From Hippophae tibetana (lineage: Eukaryota; Streptophyta; Magnoliopsida; Rosales; Elaeagnaceae), in the NCBI GenBank assembly GCA_037013495.1, contig JAZDXN010000030.1, positions 1,240,001 through 1,304,000 of the forward strand: a stretch of 64,000 nucleotides of DNA, read 5' to 3'. Positions within the stretch are counted from its first letter, which is position 1. Each line of letters opens with the position of its first letter. Positions 25,101-39,149 of the stretch are shown piece after piece. Made by a program: the position numbers and the translations under genes. The notes under the pieces were generated by a model. It saw only the letters and a list, made by a program, of their open reading frames with translations, did no database searches and was not told the origin of the DNA.

Positions 25101-28100
25101 AAAGCTATTAGTGGTTGAAATATCATACATTCCACATGTATCTTAAAAGTAGGAGAAATTGGACAACCAAGATTAAGAGAAATGGGGTTTACCCTTTGTG
25201 GTGTCGATACCCTAGACATGATCGTGCAATATCCAACAAAATTATGCACGTAATTGTTAAAATTATACAAATAAGAGTAGATTATAATTTATACATACGT
25301 AATTTTGGTATCATATTATGAGCTAATAAATATTTTACATATTTTGTTAATATTTCTTTGAAGTCTTACTTTTATAATTAGGAATATGTCTAACAATTCT
25401 ACAAACATAAATACGGATGACCAAAATTCATAAATTATCTCGATACAAAAATTCCTCGTTTGCATGCAAACATTCAAACAATAAATTTGTATTGTATATA
25501 AGATCTCCAAATATAACTATATTGTCTCCTACAAGTTCAATATGAAGTGTAACCATTATTCTCCCTACAAACAGCTTCTATATATAGGTTAATATAACTG
25601 AGAATCATTTATTTTTGCCAACTAATTCAGAGTAAAATAAATTGGTTTAATGTAATTTTCTCTACCAAATGTCTTATTTTGTTTTGCAAAAATTAAAATA
25701 TGTTAAAGTTATATAAAATAAATAAACTCACTTTTACTATTTTATAATAAATGTATTAAAAATGTTATAAATAAATAAATAATACATAAATTTGTTCCTT
25801 TATTTGAAATAAATCATATTAAATAAAATCACATATAAGTAGATATTATAAATATATATATTAGATTGAATGAAATCATTATTTACCAATTAAAAAAAGC
25901 TATTAGTCGTTGAAATATCATACATTCCACAAGTATCTTAAAAGTAGGAGAAATTAGAAAACCAAGATTAAGAGACAAGAGGATTACCCTTTGTAGTGTC
26001 GATACCCTAGACATGATCGTGCAATATCCAACAAAATTATGCACGTAATTGTTAAACTTATACAAATAACAGTAGATTATAATTTATACATACGTAATTT
26101 TGGTATCATATTATGAGCTAATAAATATTTTACATATTTTGTTAATATTTCTTTGAAGTCTTACTTTTATAATTAGGAATATGTCTAACCATTCTACAAA
26201 CATAAATACGGATTGCCAAAATTCATAAATTATCTCGATACAAAAATTCCTCCTTTGCATGCAAACATTCAAACAATAAATTTGTATTGTATATAAGATG
26301 TCCAAATATAACTATATTATCTTGTACAAGTTCAATATGAAGTGTTACCATTATTCTCCCTACAAACAGCTTCTATATATAGGTTAATATAATTGAAAAT
26401 CATTTTTTTGCCAACTAATTCAGAGTAAAATAAATTGGTTTAATGTAATTTTCTCTACCAAATGTCTTATTTTGTTTTGCAAAAATTAAAATATGTTAAA
26501 GTTATATAAAATAAATAAACTCACATTTACTATTTTATAATAAATGTATTAAAAATGTTATAAATAAATAAATAATACATAAATTTTTTCCTTTATTTGA
26601 AATATATCATATTAAATAAAATCACATATAAGTAGATACTATAAATATATAAATTAGATTGAATGAAATCATTATTTACCAATTAAAAAAAGCTATTAGT
26701 CGTTGAAATATAATACATTCAACAAGTATCTTAAAAGTAGGAGAAATTGGAAAACCAAGATTAAGAGACAAGAGGATTACCCTTTGTAGTGTCCATACCC
26801 TAGACATGATCGTGTAATATCCAACAAAATTATGCACGTAATTGTTAAACTTATACAAATAAGAGTAGATTATAATTTATACATACGTAATTTTGGTATC
26901 ATATTATGAGCTAATAAATATTTTACATATTTTGTTAATATTTCTTTGAAGTCTTACTTTTATAATTAGGAATATGTCTGACAATTCTACCAACATAAAT
27001 ACGGATTGCCAAAATTCATAAATTATCTAGATACAAAAATTCCTCGTTTGCATGCAATCATTCAAACAATAAATTTGTATTGTATATAAGATCTCCAAAT
27101 ATAACTATATGTTCTTCTACAAGTTCAATATGAAGTGTTACCATTATTCTCCCTACAAACAGCTTCTATATATAGGTTAATATAACTGAAAATCATTTAT
27201 TTTTGCCAACTAATTCAGAGTAAAATAAATTGGTTTAATGTAATTTTCTCTACCAAATGTCTTATTTTTTTTGGCCAAAATTAAAATATGTTAAAGTTAT
27301 ATAAAATAAATAAACTCACTTTTACTATTTTATAATAAATGTATTAAAAATGTTATAAATAAATAAATAATACATAAATTTGTTCCTTTATTTGAAATAA
27401 ATCATATTAAATAAAATCACATATAAGTAGATACTATAAATATATAAATTAGATTGAATGAAATCATTATTTACCAATTAAAAAAACCTATTAGTCGTTG
27501 AAATACTATAAATTCCACAAGTATCTTAAAAGTAGGAGAAATTGGAAAACCAAGATTAAGAGACAAGAGGATTACCCTTTGTAGTGTCGATACCCTAGAC
27601 ATGATCGTGCAATATCCAACAAAATTATGCACGTAATTGTTAAACTTATACAAATAACAGTAGATTATAATTTATACATACGTAATTTTGGTATCATATT
27701 ATGAGCTAATAAATATTTTACATATTTTGTTAATATTTCTTTGAAGTCTTACTTTTATAATTAGGAATATGTCTAACCATTCTACAAACATAAATACGGA
27801 TTGCCAAAATTCATAAATTATCTCGATACAAAAATTCCTCCTTTGCATGCAAACATTCAAACAATAAATTTGTATTGTATATAAGATGTCCAAATATAAA
27901 TATATTATCTTGTACAAGTTCAATATGAAGTGTTACCATTATTCTCCCTACAAACAGCTTCTATATATAGGTTAATATAATTGAAAATCATTTTTTTTGC
28001 CAACTAATTCAGAGTAAAATAAATTGGTTTAATGTAATTTTCTCTACCAAATGTCTTATTTTGGTTTGCAAAAATTAAAATATGTTAAAGTTATATAAAA

Positions 28101-29179
28101 TAAATAAACTCACATTTACTATTTTATAATAAATGTATTAAAAATGTTATAAATAAATAAATAATACATAAATTTTTTCCTTTATTTGAAATATATCATA
28201 TTAAATAAAATCACATATAAGTAGATACTATAAATATATAAATTAGATTGAATGAAATCATTATTTACCAATTAAAAAAAGCTATTAGTCGTTGAAATAT
28301 AATACATTCAACAAGTATCTTAAAAGTAGGAGAAATTGGAAAACCAAGATTAAGAGACAAGAGGATTACCCTTTGTAGTGTCCATACCCTAGACATGATC
28401 GTGTAATATCCAACAAAATTATGCACGTAATTGTTAAACTTATACAAATAAGAGTAGATTATAATTTATACATACGTAATTTTGGTATCATATTATGAGC
28501 TAATAAATATTTTACATATTTTGTTAATATTTCTTTGAAGTCTTACTTTTATAATTAGGAATATGTCTCACAATTCTACCAACATAAATACGGATTGCCA
28601 AAATTCATAAATTATCTAGATACAAAAATTCCTCGTTTGCATGCAATCATTCAAACAATAAATTTGTATTGTATATAAGATCTCCAAATATAACTATATG
28701 TTCTTCTACAAGTTCAATATGAAGTGTTACCATTATTCTCCCTACAAACAGCTTCTATATATAGGTTAATATAACTGAAAATCATTTATTTTTGCCAACT
28801 AATTCAGAGTAAAATAAATTGGTTTAATGTAATTTTCTCTACCAAATGTCTTATTTTTTTTGGCCAAAATTAAAATATGTTAAAGTTATATAAAATAAAT
28901 AAACTCACTTTTACTATTTTATAATAAATGTATTAAAAATGTTATAAATAAATAAATAATACATAAATTTTTTCCTTTATTTGAAATAAATCATATTAAA
29001 TAAAATCACATATAAGTAGATACTATAAATATATAAATTAGATTGAATGAAATCATTATTTACCAATTAAAAAAACCTATTAGTCGTTGAAATATCATAA
29101 ATTCCACAAGTATCTTAAAAGTAGGAGAAATTGGAAAACCAAGATTAAGAGACAAGAGGATTACCCTTTGTAGTGTCGA
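19151..29179. repeat. Irregular satellite block of three main subtypes
   Basis: Anchors are 19525, 20319, 21116, 21910, 22704, 23499, 24293, 25088, 25883, 26676, 27471, 28265 and 29060. The subtype order is roughly 1,2,7,1,1/2,7,2,7,3/1,2,1,2,1. No single HOR period holds throughout: spacings of 2386, 2383 and 1589 bp between subtype-7 monomers alternate. A local variant, atatgttcttc in place of atattatcttc, occurs near 19163, 21548, 23932, 27108 and 28698 and returns after 53 kb. The monomer at 20319 has extra A residues near 20678 and is followed by a 797-bp interval. Confidence 0.85.
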
Positions 29180-32100
29180 TACCCTAGACATGATCGTGCA
29201 ATATCCAACAAAATTATGCACGTAATTGTTAAACTTATACAAATAACAGTAGATTATAATTTATACATACGTAATTTTGGTATCATATTATGAGCTAATA
29301 AATATTTTACATATTTTGTTAATATTTCTTTGAAGTCTTACTTTTATAATTAGGAATATGTCTAACCATTCTACAAACATAAATACGGATTGCCAAAATT
29401 CATAAATTATCTCGATACAAAAATTCCTCCTTTGCATGCAAACATTCAAACAATAAATTTGTATTGTATATAAGATGTCCAAATATAACTATATTATCTT
29501 GTACAAGTTCAATATGAAGTGTTACCATTATTCTCCCTACAAACAGCTTCTATATATAGGTTAATATAATTGAAAATCATTTTTTTTGCCAACTAATTCA
29601 GAGTAAAATAAATTGGTTTAATGTAATTTTCTCTACCAAATGTCTTATTTTGTTTTGCAAAAATTAAAATATGTTAAAGTTATATAAAATAAATAAACTC
29701 ACATTTACTATTTTATAATAAATGTATTAAAAATGTTATAAATAAATAAATAATACATAAAGTTTTTCCTTTATTTGAAATAAATCATATTAAATAAAAT
29801 CACATATAAGTAGATACTATAAATATATAAATTAGATTGAATGAAATCATTATTTACCAATTAAAAAAAGCTATTAGTCGTTGAAATATAATACATTCAA
29901 CAAGTATCTTAAAAGTAGGAGAAATTGGAAAACCAAGATTAAGAGACAAGAGGATTACCCTTTGTAGTGTCGATACCCTAGACATGATCGTGTAATATCC
30001 AACAAAATTATGCACGTAATTGTTAAACTTATACAAATAAGAGTAGATTATAATTTATACATACGTAATTTTGGTATCATATTATGAGCTAATAAATATT
30101 TTACATATTTTGTTAATATTTCTTTGAAGTCTTACTTTTATAATTAGGAATATGTCTGACAATTCTACCAACATAAATACGGATTGCCAAAATTCATAAA
30201 TTATCTAGATACAAAAATTCCTCGTTTGCATGCAATCATTCAAACAATAAATTTGTATTGTATATAAGATCTCCAAATATAACTATATTATCTTCTACAA
30301 GTTCAATATGAAGTGTTACCATTATTCTCCCTACAAACAGCTTCTATATATAGGTTAATATAACTGAAAATCATTTTTTTTGCCAACTAATTCAGAGTAA
30401 AATAAATTGGTTTAATGTAATTTTCTCTACCAAATGTCTTACTTTTTTTGGCAAAAATTAAAATATGTTAAAGTTATATAAAATAAATAAACTCACTTTT
30501 ACTATTTTATAAAAAATGTATTAAAAATGTTATAAATAAATAAATAATACATAAATTTTTTCCTTTATTTGAAATAAATCATATTAAATAAAATCACATA
30601 TAAGTAGATACTATAAATATATATATTAGATTGAATGAAATCATTATTTACCAATAAAAAAAAGCTATTAGTTGTTGAAATATCATACATTCCACATGTA
30701 TCTTAAAAGTAGGAGAAATTGGACAACCAAGATTAAGAGATAGGGGGATTACCCTTTGTGGTGTCGATACCCTAGACATGATCGTGCAATATCCAACAAA
30801 ATTATGCACGTAATTGTTAAACTTATACAAATAAGAGTAGATTATAATTTATACATACGTAATTTTCGTATCATATTATGAGCTAATAAATATTTTACAT
30901 ATTTTGTTAATATTTCTTTGAAGTCTTACTTTTATAATTAGGAATATGTCTAACAATTCTACAAACATAAATACGGATGACCAAAATTCATAAATTATCT
31001 CGATACAAGAATTCCTCGTTTGCATGCAAACATTCAAACAATAAATTTGTATTGTATATAAGATCTCCAAATATAACTATATTGTCTCCTACAAGTTCAA
31101 TATGAAGTGTAACCATTATTCTCCCTACAAACAGCTTCTATATATAGGTTAATATAACTGAGAATCATTTTTTTTGCCAACTAATTCAGAGTAAAATAAA
31201 TTGGTTTAATGTAATTTTCTCTACCAAATGTCTTATTTTGTTTTGCAAAAATTAAAATATGTTAAAGTTATATAAAATAAATAAACTCACTTTTACTATT
31301 TTATAATAAATGTATTAAAAATGTTATAAATAAATAAATAATACATAAATTTGTTCCTTTATTTGAAATAAATCATATTAAATAAAATCACATATAAGTA
31401 GATATTATAAATATATATATTAGATTGAATGAAATCATTATTTACCAATTAAAAAAAGCTATTAGTCGTTGAAATATCATACATTCCACAAGTATCTTAA
31501 AAGTAGGAGAAATTAGAAAACCAAGATTAAGAGACAGGGGGATTACCCTTTGTGGTGTCGATACCCTAGACATGATCGTACAATATCCAACAAAATTATG
31601 CACGTAATTGTTAAACTTATACAAATAAGAGTTGATTATAATTTATACATACGTAATTTTCGTATCATATTATGAGCTAATAAATATTTTACATATTTTG
31701 TTAATATTTCTTTGAAGTCTTACTTTTATAATTAGGAATATGTCTAACAATTCTACAAACATAAATACGGATGACCAAAATTCATAAATTATCTCGATAC
31801 AAAAATTCTTCGTTTGCATGCAAACATTCAAACAATAAATTTGTATTGTATATAAGATCTCCAAATATAACTATATTGTCTCCTACAAGTTCAATATGAA
31901 GTGTAACCATTATTCTCCCTACAAACAGCTTCTATATATAGGTTAATATAACTGAGAATCATTTATTTTTGCCAACTAATTCAGAGTAAAATAAATTGGT
32001 TTAATGTAATTTTCTCTACCAAATGTCTTATTTTGTTTTGCAAAAATTAAAATATGTTAAAGTTATATAAAATAAATAAACTCACTTTTACTATTTTATA

Positions 32101-32203
32101 ATAAATGTATTAAAAATGTTATAAATAAATAAATAATACATAAAGTTTTTCCTTTATTTGAAATAAATCATATTAAATAAAATCACATATAAGTAGATAT
32201 TAT
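29180..32203. repeat. 4-monomer higher-order repeat (3177 bp), copy 1
   Basis: Anchors 29854, 30648, 31442 and 32237 correspond to 33031, 33825, 34619 and 35414, each 3177 bp later. Shared rare marks confirm this: cataaagtttttcc near 29757/32934, atacaagaattcc near 31006/34183, and gatcgtacaa near 31575/34752. The left edge is placed by loss of matching around the monomer at 29060. Confidence 0.88.
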
Positions 32204-32356
32204 AAATATATATATTAGATTGAATGAAATCATTATTTACCAATTAAAAAAAGCTATTAGTCGTTGAAATATCATACATTCCACAAGTATCTTAAAAGTA
32301 GGAGAAATTAGAAAACCAAGATTAAGAGACAAGAGGATTACCCTTTGTAGTGTCGA

Positions 32357-35300
32357 TACCCTAGACATGATCGTGCAATATCCAACAAAATTATGCACGT
32401 AATTGTTAAACTTATACAAATAACAGTAGATTATAATTTATACATACGTAATTTTGGTATCATATTATGAGCTAATAAATATTTTACATATTTTGTTAAT
32501 ATTTCTTTGAAGTCTTACTTTTATAATTAGGAATATGTCTAACCATTCTACAAACATAAATACGGATTGCCAAAATTCATAAATTATCTCGATACAAAAA
32601 TTCCTCCTTTGCATGCAAACATTCAAACAATAAATTTGTATTGTATATAAGATGTCCAAATATAACTATATTATCTTGTACAAGTTCAATATGAAGTGTT
32701 ACCATTATTCTCCCTACAAACAGCTTCTATATATAGGTTAATATAATTGAAAATCATTTTTTTTGCCAACTAATTCAGAGTAAAATAAATTGGTTTAATG
32801 TAATTTTCTCTACCAAATGTCTTATTTTGTTTTGCAAAAATTAAAATATGTTAAAGTTATATAAAATAAATAAACTCACATTTACTATTTTATAATAAAT
32901 GTATTAAAAATGTTATAAATAAATAAATAATACATAAAGTTTTTCCTTTATTTGAAATAAATCATATTAAATAAAATCACATATAAGTAGATACTATAAA
33001 TATATAAATTAGATTGAATGAAATCATTATTTACCAATTAAAAAAAGCTATTAGTCGTTGAAATATAATACATTCAACAAGTATCTTAAAAGTAGGAGAA
33101 ATTGGAAAACCAAGATTAAGAGACAAGAGGATTACCCTTTGTAGTGTCGATAGCCTAGACATGATCGTGTAATATCCAACAAAATTATGCACGTAATTGT
33201 TAAACTTATACAAATAAGAGTAGATTATAATTTATACATACGTAATTTTGGTATCATATTATGAGCTAATAAATATTTTACATATTTTGTTAATATTTCT
33301 TTGAAGTCTTACTTTTATAATTAGGAATATGTCTGACAATTCTACCAACATAAATACGGATTGCCAAAATTCATAAATTATCTAGATACAAAAATTCCTC
33401 GTTTGCATGCAATCATTCAAACAATAAATTTGTATTGTATATAAGATCTCCAAATATAACTATATTATCTTCTACAAGTTCAATATGAAGTGTTACCATT
33501 ATTCTCCCTACAAACAGCTTCTATATATAGGTTAATATAACTGAAAATCATTTTTTTTGCCAACTAATTCAGAGTAAAATAAATTGGTTTAATGTAATTT
33601 TCTCTACCAAATGTCTTACTTTTTTTGGCAAAAATTAAAATATGTTAAAGTTATATAAAATAAATAAACTCACTTTTACTATTTTATAAAAAATGTATTA
33701 AAAATGTTATAAATAAATAAATAATACATAAATTTTTTCCTTTATTTGAAATAAATCATATTAAATAAAATCACATATAAGTAGATACTATAAATATATA
33801 TATTAGATTGAATGAAATCATTATTTACCAATAAAAAAAAGCTATTAGTTGTTGAAATATCATACATTCCACATGTATCTTAAAAGTAGGAGAAATTGGA
33901 CAACCAAGATTAAGAGATAGGGGGATTACCCTTTGTGGTGTCGATACCCTAGACATGATCGTGCAATATCCAACAAAATTATGCACGTAATTGTTAAACT
34001 TATACAAATAAGAGTAGATTATAATTTATACATACGTAATTTTCGTATCATATTATGAGCTAATAAATATTTTACATATTTTGTTAATATTTCTTTGAAG
34101 TCTTACTTTTATAATTAGGAATATGTCTAACAATTCTACAAACATAAATACGGATGACCAAAATTCATAAATTATCTCGATACAAGAATTCCTCGTTTGC
34201 ATGCAAACATTCAAACAATAAATTTGTATTGTATATAAGATCTCCAAATATAACTATATTGTCTCCTACAAGTTCAATATGAAGTGTAACCATTATTCTC
34301 CCTACAAACAGCTTCTATATATAGGTTAATATAACTGAGAATCATTTTTTTTGCCAACAAATTCAGAGTAAAATAAATTGGTTTAATGTAATTTTCTCTA
34401 CCAAATGTCTTATTTTGTTTTGCAAAAATTAAAATATGTTAAAGTTATATAAAATAAATAAACTCACTTTTACTATTTTATAATAAATGTATTAAAAATG
34501 TTATAAATAAATAAATAATACATAAATTTGTTCCTTTATTTGAAAAAAATCATATTAAATAAAATCACATATAAGTAGATATTATAAATATATATATTAG
34601 ATTGAATGAAATCATTATTTACCAATTAAAAAAAGCTATTAGTCGTTGAAATATCATACATTCCACAAGTATCTTAAAAGTAGGAGAAATTAGAAAACCA
34701 AGATTAAGAGACAGGGGGATTACCCTTTGTGGTGTCGATACCCTAGACATGATCGTACAATATCCAACAAAATTATGCACGTAATTGTTAAACTTATACA
34801 AATAAGAGTTGATTATAATTTATACATACGTAATTTTCGTATCATATTATGAGCTAATAAATATTTTACATATTTTGTTAATATTTCTTTGAAGTCTTAC
34901 TTTTATAATTAGGAATATGTCTAACAATTCTACAAACATAAATACGGATGACCAAAATTCATAAATTATATCGATACAAAAATTCTTCGTTTGCATGCAA
35001 ACATTCAAACAATAAATTTGTATTGTATATAAGATCTCCAAATATAACTATATTGTCTCCTACAAGTTCAATATGAAGTGTAACCATTATTCTCCCTACA
35101 AACAGCTTCTATATATAGGTTAATATAACTGAGAATCATTTATTTTTGCCAACTAATTCAGAGTAAAATAAATTGGTTTAATGTAATTTTCTCTACCAAA
35201 TGTCTTATTTTGTTTTGCAAAAATTAAAATATGTTAAAGTTATATAAAATAAATAAACTCACTTTTACTATTTTATAATAAATGTATTAAAAATGTTATA

Positions 35301-35380
35301 AATAAATAAATAATACATAAAGTTTTTCCTTTATTTGAAATAAATCATATTAAATAAAATCACATATAAGTAGATACTAT
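32357..35380. repeat. 4-monomer higher-order repeat (3177 bp), copy 2
   Basis: This is the second copy of the 29180-32203 unit. Private changes include gatagcctag near 33150, ccaacaaattc near 34358, gaaaaaaatc near 34544 and attatatcg near 34969. The match is lost after about 35380, where the tail carries tactataaatatataaa in place of tattataaatatatata. Confidence 0.88.
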
Positions 35381-37559
35381 AAATATATAAATTAGATTGA
35401 ATGAAATCATTATTTACCAATTAAAAAAAGCTATTAGTCGTTGAAATATAATACATTCCACAAGTATCTTAAAAGTAGGAGAAATTAGAAAACCAAGATT
35501 AAGAGACAAGAGGATTACCCTTTGTAGTGTCGATACCCTAGACATGATCGTGCAATATCCAACAAAATTATGCACGTAATTGTTAAACTTATACAAATAA
35601 GAGTAGATTATAATTTATACATACATAATTTTGGTATCATATTATGAGCTAATAAATATTTTACATATTTTGTTAATATTTCTTTGAAGTCTTACTTTTA
35701 TAATTAGGAATATGTCTGACAATTCTACCAACATAAATACGGATTGCCAAAATTCATAAATTATCTAGATACAAAAATTCCTCGTTTGCATGCAATCATT
35801 CAAACAATAAATTTGTATTGTATATAAGATCTCCAAATATAACTATATTATCTTCTACAAGTTCAATATGAAGTGTTACCATTATTCTCCCTACAAACAG
35901 CTTCTATATATAGGTTAATATAACTGAGAATCATTTATTTTTGCCAACTAATTCAGAGTAAAATAAATTGGTTTAATGTAATTTTCTCTACCAAATGTCT
36001 TATTTTGTTTTGCAAAAATTAAAATATGTTAAAGTTATATAAAATAAATAAACTCACTTTTACTATTTTATAATAAATGTATTAAAAATGTTATAAATAA
36101 ATAAATAATACATAAATTTTATCCTTTATTTGAAATAAATCATATTAAATAAAATCACATATAAGTAGATACTATAAATATATAAATTAGATTGAATGAA
36201 ATCATTATTTACCAATTAAAAAAAGCTATTAGTCGTTGAAATATAATACATTCAACAAGTATCTTAAAAGTAGGAGAAATTGGAAAACCAAGATTAAGAG
36301 ACAAGAGGATTACCCTTTGTAGTGTCGATACCCTAGACATGATCGTGTAATATCCAACAAAATTATGCACGTAATTGTTAAACTTAAACAAATAAGAGTA
36401 GATTATAATTTATACATACGTAATTTTGGTATCATATTATGAGCTAATAAATATTTTACATATTTTGTTAATATTTCTTTGAAGTCTTACTTTTATAATT
36501 AGGAATATGTCTGACAATTCTACCAACATAAATACGGATTGCCAAAATTCATAAATTATCTAGATACAAAAATTCCTCGTTTGCATGCAATCATTCAAAC
36601 AATAAATTTGTATTGTATATAAGATCTCCAAATATAACTATATTATCTTCTACAAGTTCAATATGAAGTGTTACCATTATTCTCCCTACAAACAGCTTCT
36701 ATATATAGGTTAATATAACTGAAAATCATTTTTTTTGCCAACTAATTCAGAGTAAAATAAATTGGTTTAATGTAATTTTCTCTACCAAATGTCTTATTTT
36801 GTTTTGCAAAAATTAAAATATGTTAAAGTTATATAAAATAAATAAACTCACTTTTACTATTTTATAATAAATGTATTAAAAATGTTATAAATAAATAAAT
36901 AATACATAAATTTTTTCCTTTATTTGAAATAAATCATATTAAATAAAATCACATATAAGTAGATACTATAAATATATATATTAGATTGAATGAAATCATT
37001 ATTTACCAATTAAAAAAAGCTATTAGTGGTTGAAATATCATACATTTCACATGTATCTTAAAAGTAGGAGAAATTGGAAAACCAAGATTAAGAGACAGGG
37101 GGATTACCCTTTGTGGTGTCGATACCCTAGACATGATCGTGCAATATCCAACAAAATTATGCACGTAATTGTTAAACTTATACAAATAAGAGTAGATTAT
37201 AATTTATACATACGTAATTTTCGTATCATATTATGAGCTAATAAATATTTTACATATTTTGTTAATATTTCTTTGAAGTCTTACTTTTATAATTAGGAAT
37301 ATGTCTAACAATTCTACAAACATAAATACGGATGACCAAAATTCATAAATTATCTCGATACAAAAATTCCTCGTTTGCATGCAAACATTCAAACAATAAA
37401 TTTGTATTGTATATAAGATCTCCAAATATAACTATATTGTCTCCTACAAGTTCAATATGAAGTGTAACCATTATTCTCCCTAAAAACAGCTTCTATATAT
37501 AGGTTAATATAACTGAGAATCATTTTTTTTGCCAACTAATTCAGAGTAAAATAAATTGG
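35381..37559. repeat. Bridging satellite monomers between two higher-order blocks
   Basis: Anchors are 35414, 36209 and 37003. The first two resemble subtype 2 (tataatacatt). The third combines gtggttg with catttcacatg and a tail like the 31-kb monomers (aattttcgtatc, cggatgacc). There is no internal periodicity beyond the monomer itself, and no gene or other element. Confidence 0.8.
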
Positions 37560-39149
37560 TTTAATGTAATTTTCTCTACCAAATGTCTTATTTTGTTTTG
37601 CAAAAATTAAAATATGTTAAAGTTATATAAAATAAATAAACTCACTTTTAGTATTTTATAATAAATGTATTAAAAATGTTATAAATAAATAAATAATACA
37701 TAAATTTGTTCCTTTATTTGAAATAAATCATATTAAATAAAATCACATATAAGTAGATATTATAAATATATATATTAGATTGAATGAAATCATTATTTAC
37801 CAATTAAAAAAAGCTATTAGTCATTGAAATATCATACATTCCACAAGTATCTTAAAAGTAGGAGAAATTAGAAAACCAAGATTAAGAGACAAGAGGATTA
37901 CCCTTTGTAGTGTCGTTACCCTAGACATGATCGTGCAATATCCAACAAAATTATGCACGTAATTGTTAAACTTATACAAATAAGAGTAGATTATAATTTA
38001 TACATACGTAATTTTGGTATCATATTATGAGCTAATAAATATTTTACATATTTTGTTAATATTTCTTTGAAGTCTTACTTTTATAATTAGGAATATGTCT
38101 AACAATTCTACAAACATAAATACGGATTCCCAAAATTCATAAATTATCTCGATACAAAAATTCCTCGTTTGCATGCGAACATTCAAATAATAAATTTGTA
38201 TTGTATATAAGATCTCCAAATATAACTATATTATCTTCTACAAGTTCAGTATGAAGTGTTAACATTATTCTCCCTACAAACAGCTTCCATATATAGGTTA
38301 ATATAACTGAAAATCATTTATTTTTGCCAACTAATTCAGAGTAAAATAAATTGGTTTAATGTAATTTTCTCTACCAAATGTCTTATTTTGTTTTGCAAAA
38401 ATGAAAATACGTTAAAGTTATATAAAATAAATAAACTCACTTTTACTATTTTATAATAAATGTATTAAAAATGTTATAAATAAATAAATAATACATAATT
38501 TTTTTCTTTTATTTGAAATAAATCATATTAAATAAAATCACATATAAGTAGATACTATAAATATATATATTAGATTGAATGAAATCATTATTTACCAATT
38601 AAAAAAAGCTATTAGTGGTTGAAATATCATACATTCCACATGTATCTTAAAAGTAGGAGAAATTGGAAAACCAAGATTAAGAGACAAGGGGATTACCCTT
38701 TGAGGTGTCGATACCCTAGACATGATCGTGCAATTTTCAACAAAATTATGCACGTAATTGTTAAACTTATACAAATAACAGTAGATTATAATTTATACAT
38801 ACGTAATTTTGGTATCATATTATGAGCTAATAAATATTTTACATATTTTGTTAATATTTCTTTGAAATCTTACTTTTATAATTAGGAATATGTCTAACAA
38901 TTCGACAAACATAAATACGGATTCCCAAAATTCATAAATTATCTTGATAGAAAAATTCCACGTTTGCATGCAAACATTCAAACAATAAATTTGTATTGTA
39001 TATAAGATCTCCAAATATAACTATATTATCTTCGACAAGTTCAATATGAAGTGTTACCATTGTTTTCCCTACAAACAGCTTCTATATATAGGTTAATATA
39101 ACTGAAAATCATTTATTTTTGCCAACTAATTCAGAGTAAAATAAATTGG
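37560..39149. repeat. 2-monomer higher-order repeat (1590 bp), copy 1
   Basis: Anchors 37798 and 38592 pair with 39387 and 40182, 1590 bp on. The first member has gtcattg and gtcgttacc. The second is a 4/5 hybrid that begins like subtype 4 (tttgaggtg) and ends like subtype 5 (caattttcaac). The upstream mark tttagtatttt (37648/39238) is also shared. Confidence 0.87.
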
